Source of the DNA: VAXT01 sp035318925
GTDB lineage: Bacteria > Actinomycetota > Thermoleophilia > Gaiellales > Gaiellaceae
Assembly: GCA_035318925.1 (NCBI GenBank)
Contig: DATHDS010000009.1
Coordinates: 1 to 38,449, forward strand
Reading direction: 5' to 3'
DNA: 38,449 nucleotides
Below, piece by piece: positions 22,550-29,584 of this stretch. Position numbers and translations under genes: made by a program. Position 1 is the stretch's first letter. The number at the start of each line of letters is the position of its first letter. The notes below the pieces were generated by a model that was not told where the DNA came from, did no database searches, and worked only from the letters and a program-made list of their open reading frames with translations.

Positions 22550-23263
22550 ATGGCCCTCCCGGAGCGGTCTCAGGTTGCGCAGGGGCTCTTCGCGCCGCTT
22601 GGGCCCACGTATGACCGCTGGAGCAATCTGCTCTCGCTTGGCCAGGACCCGCGCTGGCGCAGCTTTCTCGTCTCCCGGATCGAAGCCGGGCCCGGTGACG
22701 AGGTGCTCGACGTGGCAACCGGCACGGCGGCCGTCGCGATCGAGCTCGCCCGGCAGACGGGCTGCCGGGTCGTCGGCTTCGACCAGGGCGCCGAGATGCT
22801 GGCGACGGGCCGCCGACGGGTTGAGGCGGCAGGGCTGACGGAACGGGTCCGGCTCGTCCAGGGGAGCGCCGACCAGCTTCCCTTCGAGGACGGCTCGTTC
22901 GACGCGCTCACGTTCACGTACCTCCTTCGCTACGTCGAGGACCCCGCGGCGACGCTGCGCGAGCTCGCGCGCGTCGTCAGGCCCGGCGGGGCAGTCGCTG
23001 CGCTCGAGTTCGGGCTCCCGCGGGGCCTCTGGCGCGCGCTCTGGGAGCTCTACGTCCGCGTCGGGCTCCCGGTCGCGGGCCGGCTGATCTCGCCCGGCTG
23101 GCACGAGGTCGGGGCCTTTCTGGGGCCGAGCATCCGCGAGTTCCACGCTCGACTGCGGCTCGAGCAGCAGCTGGAGCTCTGGCGCGCGGCGGGGATCGAA
23201 AACCCGCGGTTGCGTAAGCTCAGCCTCGGCGGGGGGTACGTGATCTGGGGACGGCGGGCATGA
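22550..23263 (+). CDS. UbiE/MenG-like methyltransferase
   Basis: This 237-residue class I methyltransferase has motif I VLDVATGTAAVAIEL (about residues 52-66), GFDQGAEML, GSADQLPFEDGSFDAL and the UbiE-type TFTYLLRYVEDPAATLRELA, then VVRPGGAVAALEFG. The N-terminal FAPLGPTYDRWSNLLSLGQD resembles the 'YDxxNxxxS' entry of demethylmenaquinone methyltransferases, which make the last C-methylation of menaquinone. Its stop overlaps the start of a UbiA-like membrane gene (ATGA), which supports a quinone or isoprenoid role, although other UbiE-like enzymes act elsewhere. TAGACT 7 nt before the ATG suggests a leaderless message. Confidence 0.75.
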   Translation: MALPERSQVAQGLFAPLGPTYDRWSNLLSLGQDPRWRSFLVSRIEAGPGDEVLDVATGTAAVAIELARQTGCRVVGFDQGAEMLATGRRRVEAAGLTERVRLVQGSADQLPFEDGSFDALTFTYLLRYVEDPAATLRELARVVRPGGAVAALEFGLPRGLWRALWELYVRVGLPVAGRLISPGWHEVGAFLGPSIREFHARLRLEQQLELWRAAGIENPRLRKLSLGGGYVIWGRRA

Positions 23264-23991
23264 GCGCGGAGCCGCGCCCGGCCTTCTACGCGCTTGCCCC
23301 GGGCGGCTGGCGCGACTACGTGACGCTCCTCCATCCCCCGTACACGCTCTGGCATCTCTCGTACGTCGCGATCGGCGCCGGTCTCGCGCCGCACCTCGAA
23401 GCGCGGCGCCTCCTGGTCGCGCTCGCCGCGTTCTTCCTCGCCGTCGGCATCGGCGCACACGCCCTCGACGAGCTCAACGGCCATCCGCTGCGGACGCAGA
23501 TCCCGGATCGCGTCCTGGTCGGTCTCGCTGCGACCTCGATCGGCGGAGCCGTGGCCGTCGGGATCGTTGCCTCGGTCCTCTACACGCTCTGGCTGGCGCC
23601 GCTCGTCGCAGCGGGTGCCTTCATCGTCTGCGCGTACAACCTGGAGCTCTTTGGCGGGCTCTTCCACTCGGACACGTGGTTTGCGGTCGCCTGGGGCTCG
23701 TTTCCGGTGCTGGCGGCCTACCTCGCCGTCGCCGAGCGGATCACCGTCGAAGCTCTGCTCGCCGCCGTCTTCGCGGGCTTCCTCAGCCTCGCCCAGCGGC
23801 AGCTCTCCACGCAGGTGAGAACCGTGCGCCGGCGGGTGGCGGCGGTCGACGGGACGATCGAGCTGCTCGACGGCGGCCGTGAGCCCGTGACCCCGGAATC
23901 ACTGACGGCGGCGCCTGAGGCTGCCCTGCGAGCGCTGACGATGGCCGTGCTGGCGCTCGCCGCCTCACTCCTCGTTCTTCGCCTTCGATGA
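23260..23991 (+). CDS. UbiA-like polytopic membrane protein
   Basis: This 243-residue protein has about six hydrophobic helices. The first part reads YVTLLHPPYTLWHLSYVAIG, with the 'RPxTLxxS' flavour of prenyltransferases. The loop after the second helix is AHALDELNGHPLRTQIPD, an acidic segment in the place of the N/D-D-x-x-D site of UbiA-type enzymes. A canonical second aspartate motif is not obvious; the C-terminal soluble segment (VRTVRRRVAAVDGTIELLDG) is unusual. UbiA enzymes attach polyprenyl chains to aromatic rings. Overlap with the UbiE-like gene by 4 bp makes a menaquinone link attractive, but the altered active site leaves activity uncertain. Confidence 0.55.
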   Translation: MSAEPRPAFYALAPGGWRDYVTLLHPPYTLWHLSYVAIGAGLAPHLEARRLLVALAAFFLAVGIGAHALDELNGHPLRTQIPDRVLVGLAATSIGGAVAVGIVASVLYTLWLAPLVAAGAFIVCAYNLELFGGLFHSDTWFAVAWGSFPVLAAYLAVAERITVEALLAAVFAGFLSLAQRQLSTQVRTVRRRVAAVDGTIELLDGGREPVTPESLTAAPEAALRALTMAVLALAASLLVLRLR

Positions 23992-24001
23992 GCAGGCGTT
24001 T

Positions 24002-24007
24002 TACGAT
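24002..24007 (+). promoter_or_regulatory. -10 box of the coiled-coil gene
   Basis: TACGAT ends 6 nt before the GTG at 24014 and begins 11 bp after the preceding stop. Confidence 0.4.
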
Positions 24008-24013
24008 GGCCGG

Positions 24014-25375
24014 GTGACAATCGAGGTCGCATTCGAGGTCGTGTTCGCCTGCGCCGTCCTGCTCGCGGCGGCGACGCTCGCCGGCACCGCGCTCGAGCGG
24101 GTCGGAAAGGGGGCCATCCTGGGCGCTGCCGGCGCCACGGGAGCGGCCGCCGCCGCCGCGTGGGCCGCGTTCGGGCTGCGTCCGGAGGTGGAGCTCGCGA
24201 TCCCGGCGACCGGCCTTCTCGCCTGCTTCGTGGCGATCGTCGGGGCGCTCGCGCTTCGCCGCGGGCTGACGCACGGCCGAGCGATCGAGCGCCAGATTGC
24301 ACAGGCGAAGGCCGAGATCGACGCCTTCGTACAACAACAGCTCCGAGAGCGGTCGGCGGATCTCGAGCGAGGGCTCGCGCGTGGACGAGCCGACTCGCTG
24401 TCCGCGTACGCCGAGGACGAGCGGCGCCTGGCGGAAACCCGGCGCAACGCGTTGGGAGAGAGCGAGCAGCGCCTGCGGCACGGGCTTGCGGAGGCCTTCT
24501 CGAAGGTGCAGGGACAGGTCGAGCAACGGCTCGCAGGCTGGCACCAGGACCTCGATCGAGCACAGCGGCAGCTCGGCGGCCGGCTCGAGCAGATCGCTGC
24601 CAGGGAACGGTCGCTCATCGAGGCACTCGAGGCGCGGCTCGACAGCGACGCGGAGCGGCTCAAGACCGCGGACGAGGAGCAGCGGACCGCCCTGGTCCGG
24701 CTCCGTGACGAGCTGGGCAAAGCAGCGAAAGAGGCTGCCGCCGCGGCGGCGGCAGAGCTCGAGGCGCACACCACGGAACGTCGCCGCGCACTGCACCAGG
24801 TCGCCGAGCGGCTGACCGCGAGGGAGCGCGATCTCGTTCGCCGGATCGAGCACGAGGAGACCGACGCGTCCCGCCGGATCCAGTCGACGTTCGCCGACGT
24901 CGAGCGCCGACAGGTCGAGCAGCTCGAACGCGTGCTCGATCGCGCCGCGGGACGGTTCGTCGACGCTGCCGCCCATCAGTTCGAGGGAACGGTCAAGGCC
25001 GCGCAGGAAGACGCGGCCCGGCGCCTCTCACGCGAGCTCGAACGCGCCGCCCAGTCCTTTGCGCGGGAGGGCGAGTCACTGCTCGCCGACCGTCTCGGCC
25101 AGGTCGGCGACGCCGGGGCGATGCGACTCGAGAAGAAGCTTGCTCAGGTGGCGGCGGGCCTCGAGCGGCAGCGCGAGGAGTTCGTTGCGTCGCTCGGCCG
25201 CCGACTGACGGAGGTCGAGACGGAGTTTCGGGAGCGTCTGGCGGCTCTCGCCGGCGACGAGGAAGCGGAGCGCGCGGCACTCGAGGCGCGGCTCGCGGAG
25301 ATCGCCCGCCGCATCGACGAGACGGTCAGGCGGGCTGAAGAGCGGCTCGATTCGCTGCACGGCTCGGCGCGTTAG
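24014..25375 (+). CDS. Membrane-anchored long coiled-coil protein
   Basis: This 453-residue protein has two or three N-terminal hydrophobic helices (VVFACAVLLAAATLAGTAL, an Ala-rich stretch to about residue 52, and ATGLLACFVAIVGALALRRG at 65-84). About 365 residues of almost uninterrupted charged helix follow, rich in Glu, Arg, Gln, Ala and Leu, with heptad-like spacing. The helix is broken by few prolines or glycines. The overall plan, membrane anchor plus cytosolic rod, resembles RmuC-like or cytoskeletal/scaffold proteins, but the RmuC nuclease core is absent. It directly precedes a small gene and exonuclease VII subunits. A structural or DNA-tethering role would be inference from shape and neighbours. 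Confidence 0.75.
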   Translation: MTIEVAFEVVFACAVLLAAATLAGTALERVGKGAILGAAGATGAAAAAAWAAFGLRPEVELAIPATGLLACFVAIVGALALRRGLTHGRAIERQIAQAKAEIDAFVQQQLRERSADLERGLARGRADSLSAYAEDERRLAETRRNALGESEQRLRHGLAEAFSKVQGQVEQRLAGWHQDLDRAQRQLGGRLEQIAARERSLIEALEARLDSDAERLKTADEEQRTALVRLRDELGKAAKEAAAAAAAELEAHTTERRRALHQVAERLTARERDLVRRIEHEETDASRRIQSTFADVERRQVEQLERVLDRAAGRFVDAAAHQFEGTVKAAQEDAARRLSRELERAAQSFAREGESLLADRLGQVGDAGAMRLEKKLAQVAAGLERQREEFVASLGRRLTEVETEFRERLAALAGDEEAERAALEARLAEIARRIDETVRRAEERLDSLHGSAR

Positions 25376-25427
25376 CTGCAGACTTTCGGCGGCAGGGTTC
25401 GTCTTAGGGAGCACGAATCTCGGCCCA

Positions 25428-25631
25428 ATGAATCACATGACTCAAATCGCCGAACATGACCAGAGCGAGAGCGACAAGGTCGCGGGGTGGCGACTGCACG
25501 TCCTGATCGAGGCCGGGTACCCCCTCCCGCTGGCCGAGAAGCTCTCGCGGAGCGAGGCCGACCTGCACGGCGCCGTCGAGCTCGTCAGGCAGGGCTGCGA
25601 CCCCCTGACCGCGGCCGCGATCCTCCTCTAG
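25428..25631 (+). CDS. 67-residue hypothetical protein
   Basis: This small acidic protein contains WRLHVLIEAGYPLPLAEKLS and then EADLHGAVELVRQGCDPLTA, ending AAILL. This pattern (Trp/Arg entry, AGY, 'DLHxAVxLVxxGC') recalls small actinobacterial proteins of similar length annotated as hypothetical. It reads as three or four short helices, possibly a protein-interaction module. Either ATG 25428 or ATG 25437 could start it; neither has a strong ribosome site. It is followed by a GC-rich palindrome. No function can be given. Confidence 0.65.
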   Translation: MNHMTQIAEHDQSESDKVAGWRLHVLIEAGYPLPLAEKLSRSEADLHGAVELVRQGCDPLTAAAILL

Positions 25632-25639
25632 CGCGCTCT

Positions 25640-25657
25640 TCCCCACCCGGGTGGGGA
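25640..25657 (+). terminator. 18-bp GC palindrome after the small gene
   Basis: TCCCCACCC and GGGTGGGGA form a perfect, gap-free 18-bp palindrome 9 nt after the stop at 25631. It could fold as a hairpin with a CCGG-centred loop, but no T-run follows, so termination is uncertain; a dyad binding site is the alternative. Confidence 0.35.
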
Positions 25658-25786
25658 GAAGTTCCACCCGCCACCCGCGATGAGCGTATCGGGAGAGAAC
25701 GCACGCAGTTCGATCGGAAGGCAAACAATTCACGCGCCGGCGAACGGCATGCCGGAGCCCGTGGCGACGAGCCTCGGCGCAGGGCG

Positions 25787-25792
25787 TAGCAT
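25787..25792 (+). promoter_or_regulatory. -10 box of xseA
   Basis: TAGCAT ends 6 nt before the GTG at 25799. The 155 nt before it contain no gene that I can support. Confidence 0.45.
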
Positions 25793-25798
25793 CCGGGC

Positions 25799-26950
25799 GT
25801 GAAGGTCGAGGCGATCGAATACGGGGACCGGCGGGTCTTCACCGTGTCCTCCTTCAACCGTGGCATCGGCGACTGGCTCTCGCGCCTGCCGACGGTCTGG
25901 GTCGAGGGCGAGGTGACCGAGCTCCGGCGCCAGGCGCGCTGGCAGAGCGTCTTCCTCACGCTCAAGGACCCCACGGACGGCGCCTGCCTCGGCGTGACCA
26001 TGGCCCGCGGCCAGTTCGACGCGCTCCGCCTCGAGCTCGTGAACGGGGAGCGCGTCCACGTCTTCGGGCGTCCCGAGCTGTTCGAGGCCCGGGGCGACTT
26101 TCGTCTGCGCGCCCTCTCGATCGAGCGCTTCGGGCTCGGCGACCATCTCGCCGCCCTCGAGCGCCTGAAGCGGAAGCTCGCGGCCGAAGGCCTCTTCGCG
26201 CCGGAGCGGAAGCGGGCGCTCCCACGCCTTCCGCGGCGCATCGGGCTCGTGACGGGCAACGACGCCGCGGCCAAGCGAGACGTGCTGACGGCAATCACCT
26301 CGCGCTTCCCGCCCGCCCGGATCCTCGTCGCCGAGACCTACGTCCAGGGCCCGCGTGCCGCCACCGCGATCGCCGAAGCGCTCCGCGAGATCTGCGAAGC
26401 GCCCGAGATCGAGGTCGTCGTCCTCGCCCGCGGCGGCGGAAGCTTCGAAGACCTCCTTCCCTTCAGCGACGAGCGGCTCGTCCGCGCCCTCGCAGCCTGC
26501 CCGGTGCCGATCGTGTCGGCCGTCGGCCACGAGCAGGACACGCCGCTCTCCGACCTCGTCGCCGATGCGCGAGCGTCCACGCCCACGGCGGCCGCACGAC
26601 TCGTCGTCCCGGACCTCGCCGAGCTGACCGCACGGCTCGAACGCTCGCGAACCGCGCTGGGGCGTGGGACCCGGGGCGCGCTCGACCGAGAGAGACGTCG
26701 CCTCGATCTCGCCCGCGACCACCTGCGGCGCGCGCCGCTGCTCCTTCTCGAACGCCGGCGAGCGGCGCTCGAACACTCGGCCGGCCGCCTGCGTGCCCTC
26801 TCGCCGCGGGCGACGCTCGAGCGCGGGTACGCGATCGTGCGGGCCGCCGGCGAGATCGTGCGCTCGAGCTCGCAGCTCGCCTCCGGTACCAGCGTGGACG
26901 TCGAGCTCGGGACCGGAGGCTTCGGCGCCCGGGTCGAGGAGACGCGATGA
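25799..26950 (+). CDS. xseA: Exodeoxyribonuclease VII large subunit
   Basis: This is the large subunit of the single-strand-specific exonuclease that trims DNA ends in repair. The 383-residue protein has the N-terminal OB fold (VEGEVTELRRQARWQSVFLT, about residues 37-56), then RRIGLVTGNDAAAKRDVL and the conserved GGGSFEDLLPFSDERLVRA catalytic region (about 204-222), VGHEQDTPLSDLVADARAST (about 240), and a helical C-terminus with SPRATLERGYAIVR. Length is slightly short of the 400-450 usual, mainly in the C-terminal helices. Start GTG at 25799 with TAGCAT 6 nt upstream. It overlaps xseB by 4 bp. Confidence 0.95.
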   Translation: MKVEAIEYGDRRVFTVSSFNRGIGDWLSRLPTVWVEGEVTELRRQARWQSVFLTLKDPTDGACLGVTMARGQFDALRLELVNGERVHVFGRPELFEARGDFRLRALSIERFGLGDHLAALERLKRKLAAEGLFAPERKRALPRLPRRIGLVTGNDAAAKRDVLTAITSRFPPARILVAETYVQGPRAATAIAEALREICEAPEIEVVVLARGGGSFEDLLPFSDERLVRALAACPVPIVSAVGHEQDTPLSDLVADARASTPTAAARLVVPDLAELTARLERSRTALGRGTRGALDRERRRLDLARDHLRRAPLLLLERRRAALEHSAGRLRALSPRATLERGYAIVRAAGEIVRSSSQLASGTSVDVELGTGGFGARVEETR

Positions 26951-27150
26951 GCGAGCCGACCTTCGAGGAAGCACAGCGCGAGCTGGAGGGGATCGTCCAG
27001 CGCCTCGAGAGCGGCGAGGCATCACTCGACGAGGCGATCACGCTCTGGGAGCGGGGCGAGGAGCTCTATCGCCTGTGCTCCACCAAGCTCGACTCGGCCC
27101 AGGGGCGGATCGAGGAGCTCGCGCGCCGCGTCGAGGCCGTCAAGCCCTAG
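26947..27150 (+). CDS. xseB: Exodeoxyribonuclease VII small subunit
   Basis: This 67-residue, fully helical protein has the family signature: TFEEAQRELEGIVQRLESGE, then SLDEAITLWERGEELYRLC. Several copies bind the C-terminal helices of XseA to form the active complex. The ATG overlaps the xseA stop (ATGA), giving coupled translation. Length is typical (60-80 residues). Confidence 0.95.
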   Translation: MSEPTFEEAQRELEGIVQRLESGEASLDEAITLWERGEELYRLCSTKLDSAQGRIEELARRVEAVKP

Positions 27151-27171
27151 CGCTAGCGGCCGCAGCCTGCG

Positions 27172-27177
27172 TAGAAT
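27172..27177 (+). promoter_or_regulatory. -10 box of the cyclic-nucleotide-binding gene
   Basis: TAGAAT ends 6 nt before the ATG at 27184 in the 33-nt gap after xseB. Confidence 0.5.
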
Positions 27178-27183
27178 CCGGGC

Positions 27184-27597
27184 ATGGCTGCCCCGGCAGA
27201 GCTCATCCAGCAGGTCCCGCTCTTTTCCGACCTCGACAAGAAGGAGCTCCAGGGGCTCGCGAGCTCGATGAAGGAGCGCATCTTCAACGAGGGCGACACG
27301 GTCGCGGTCGAGGGCCAGACGGGAGTCGGCTTCTTCATCATCGACGAGGGCGAGGCGACGATCAGCGTCAAGGGCGAGGAGCTCAAGACGCTCGGGCATG
27401 GGGACCACTTCGGCGAAGTCGCCCTCATCGACGATGGGGCACGGACGGCGACGATCACGGCCAAGTCTCCCCTCAAGTGCTACGGCATCACGTCGTGGGA
27501 GTTCAGGCCGCTGGTCGAGCAGAACGCCGACCTCGCGTGGAAGATGCTCCAGTCGATGGCGAAGTTGCTACGCGCGTCCGAGAAGCGCTCGGGCTAA
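27184..27597 (+). CDS. Stand-alone cyclic-nucleotide-binding domain protein
   Basis: The 137-residue protein is one cNMP-binding beta-roll: QQVPLFSDLDKKELQGLAS at the start, then GDTVAVEGQTGVGFFIIDEG, and the phosphate-binding cassette FGEVALIDDGARTATITA (about residues 77-94). The Arg in GARTAT is the usual phosphate contact. There is no helix-turn-helix, kinase or channel domain, so it probably works by binding partners when cyclic nucleotide is present. It has its own -10 box. Its 3' end overlaps the convergent glycerate kinase gene by 30 bp, meaning the two transcripts share antisense ends. Confidence 0.88.
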   Translation: MAAPAELIQQVPLFSDLDKKELQGLASSMKERIFNEGDTVAVEGQTGVGFFIIDEGEATISVKGEELKTLGHGDHFGEVALIDDGARTATITAKSPLKCYGITSWEFRPLVEQNADLAWKMLQSMAKLLRASEKRSG

Positions 27598-28542
27598 GCG
27601 CCGGCCGAGCTCGACGAGGTCATCCGCAGTTCGGGCCGGGTCGCCGCTCAGCGCGTGCAGCTCGACCCCCGGCAGTGCCTCGTCCACCTGCCCGCCGAAA
27701 ACGGCGCAGCGCACGCCGTCCTCCCGGCAGATCCGAACGACCTCGCCGACTGCCTTCCCCTCTCCGCTCGAGCGATCGATCGTCCCTTCGCCGGTGACGA
27801 CGAGGTCGGCGCCGGCCGCCAGCCGGCGGAAGCCGATCCGCTCGAGCACGAGCTCCGAGCCCGAGACGAGCTCGCCGCCGAGCGAGGCGATCGCGGCACC
27901 GAGCCCGCCCGCGGCCCCCGCTCCCGCCAGATCCGCGTAAGGGCGTAGGTCGGCCATCCCCGCAAGTTGGGCCTCGAGCTCCTCGACCTGCTCGGGCGAG
28001 GCGCCCTTCTGCGGCCCGAAGGCGCGCGCCGCGCCCCGGTCGCCCAGCAGCGGATTGCGCACGTCGCACAGCGCGCGTAGCTCGCGATCGGAGAGCCCAT
28101 CGCCGACGACCTCGAGCAGCCCGGCTCCGCCGTCGACCGTGGCCGAATCGCCGAGCCCGACGAGGATCGGACCGGCGGCCGCCGCGGCGACCGCGAGCAG
28201 AAGCTGACCCAGCCCACGGCTGGAGGCGCGCATGGGATCGCGCTCGCCCTCCGCCAGCCGGGCGAGGCCGATCGCCTCCGCCGCCTCCACGACGGCGGAC
28301 CCATCTTCGAGCACGAGAAACCGGGCGGCCACCACGCGCCCGAGCGGATCGGAGGCCGGCGCGGTCCGCCATTCGCCGCCGACACTCGCCGCGAACACCT
28401 CGGCCGTTCCCTCACCTCCGTCGGCGACGGGCACCTCTTCCGCCTCGAGGCCCCCGGCGTGCAGCCCCGCGGACAGCGCCAACGCCCCCTCGACTGCGGA
28501 CAGGGCTCCTTTGCAGCTAGCCGGAGAGGCGAGCGCGCGCAC
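27568..28542 (-). CDS. Glycerate kinase (GarK/GlxK family)
   Basis: This enzyme phosphorylates D-glycerate with ATP. The family landmarks are present: KGALSAVEGALALSAGL near the N-terminus, PVADGGEGTAEVF (about residue 40), VGLGDSATVDGGAGLLEVVG (about 130), FGPQKGAS and GAAGGLGAAIASLGGELVSG, and DLVVTGEGTIDRSSGEGKAV near 255. With GTG 28542 the protein is 324 residues, slightly below the usual 370-380. The N-terminus reads LASPASCKG where relatives have APDSFKG, so the conserved Asp is Ala and Phe is Cys. Its first 26 bp overlap the end of the LPG-synthase-TM gene; its last 30 bp overlap the cNMP gene. Confidence 0.82.
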   Translation of the reverse strand: MRALASPASCKGALSAVEGALALSAGLHAGGLEAEEVPVADGGEGTAEVFAASVGGEWRTAPASDPLGRVVAARFLVLEDGSAVVEAAEAIGLARLAEGERDPMRASSRGLGQLLLAVAAAAAGPILVGLGDSATVDGGAGLLEVVGDGLSDRELRALCDVRNPLLGDRGAARAFGPQKGASPEQVEELEAQLAGMADLRPYADLAGAGAAGGLGAAIASLGGELVSGSELVLERIGFRRLAAGADLVVTGEGTIDRSSGEGKAVGEVVRICREDGVRCAVFGGQVDEALPGVELHALSGDPARTADDLVELGRRLARALLGRA

Positions 28543-29584
28543 GAGCCGGTTCGTCGATGAGGTCGTCCTCCTCCTCGTCTGCGGGCGCGACCTCTGCCTG
28601 CTCCGCACCGGGCATTCGCTTCAGCATCGCGAACGAGAGCCCCTCACGGGCCAGGAAGATCAGGCCGACCCCGACGCCGACCGACATCTCGATCGCCTGA
28701 AGCCCGATCCCGTACGCGAACCCCTTCGGGTAGTCGACGCCGTAGGAGACGAGCGGCAGCGCAATCGCCGCCTGCACGAGGCCGACGTTCCCGGGCCAGA
28801 GCGGGAAGAGCATCGCCACGTTCATCAGCACCAGCACGAGCCCCGCCGCGGGGAGCGGCGCGTGGATGTCGAACGCACGCATCGCCGCCCAGACCGCGAC
28901 CAGCTGACAGGTCCAGCCGGCGCACTGAAGCAGGGCGGCTTGGGCGGCAGGCACCGGTGCGCGCATGACGCCGAGGCCGTGCCTGGCCATCGTCACGAGG
29001 CGCCGGACGCGGCCCGCCTCCTCGAGCACCGAGCGGTGGTGCTTGCCCCGCGCGCTCGCGAGTGCGAACGCGAAGACTCCGAAGCCGACGGCAACGAAGA
29101 TCAGCAGGCTCGTCAGTGCCCAGTGCGGGATCTTCGCGGTCGCCAGCACGTACCCAATCAGCAAGAGCGTCGGGAACAGGTCGAAGACCCGATGTGCGAA
29201 GACGGTGCCGACGAGCGTCGCCCAGGCGTCGCTGCGCCGTGGCTGGCGGCGGGTCAGGACCGCGACCCGCGCCAGCTCTCCGATTCGGCCCGGGAGCACG
29301 GCATTTGCGAAGAGACCGACTCCGAAGGCGGAGAAGACCGTCCGAAAGCGCGGGGTCGGCGGCGGCATCGCCTGCTCGATCACGCGCTCCCAGGCGCCGG
29401 CGCGCGCGAGCACGGAGAGGAGGTTGAGGGCGATCGCGGCCACCACCCACTGCCAGGCGACGAACCGAAAGGCGTCGGCGACGAGGGTCCAGTCCGGGCC
29501 GCGCCAGATGAAGAGCGCGATCATCGCTCCGAACACCGGCACGATCAGCGCCAGCCGTCCCCAGGTCGTCCCGGGGAGCCTCAC
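28517..29584 (-). CDS. Flippase-like integral membrane protein, LPG-synthase TM family
   Basis: This 355-residue protein has about eight hydrophobic segments. It shows the UPF0104/LPG_synthase_TM signature ANAVLPGRIGELARVAVLTR (about residues 96-115), the second-half LFPLWPGNVGLVQAAIALPL with an invariant-looking P-G-x-x-G, and FAYGIGLQAIEM. In MprF this domain flips lysyl-lipids; stand-alone members are thought to translocate or tolerate lipid-linked products. The C-terminus is a short acidic cytosolic tail (EEEDDLIDEP). The GTG start at 29584 overlaps the stop of the glycosyltransferase gene (GTGA), so this protein likely handles that enzyme's lipid product. No synthase domain is attached. 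Confidence 0.85.
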   Translation of the reverse strand: MRLPGTTWGRLALIVPVFGAMIALFIWRGPDWTLVADAFRFVAWQWVVAAIALNLLSVLARAGAWERVIEQAMPPPTPRFRTVFSAFGVGLFANAVLPGRIGELARVAVLTRRQPRRSDAWATLVGTVFAHRVFDLFPTLLLIGYVLATAKIPHWALTSLLIFVAVGFGVFAFALASARGKHHRSVLEEAGRVRRLVTMARHGLGVMRAPVPAAQAALLQCAGWTCQLVAVWAAMRAFDIHAPLPAAGLVLVLMNVAMLFPLWPGNVGLVQAAIALPLVSYGVDYPKGFAYGIGLQAIEMSVGVGVGLIFLAREGLSFAMLKRMPGAEQAEVAPADEEEDDLIDEPARARARLSG

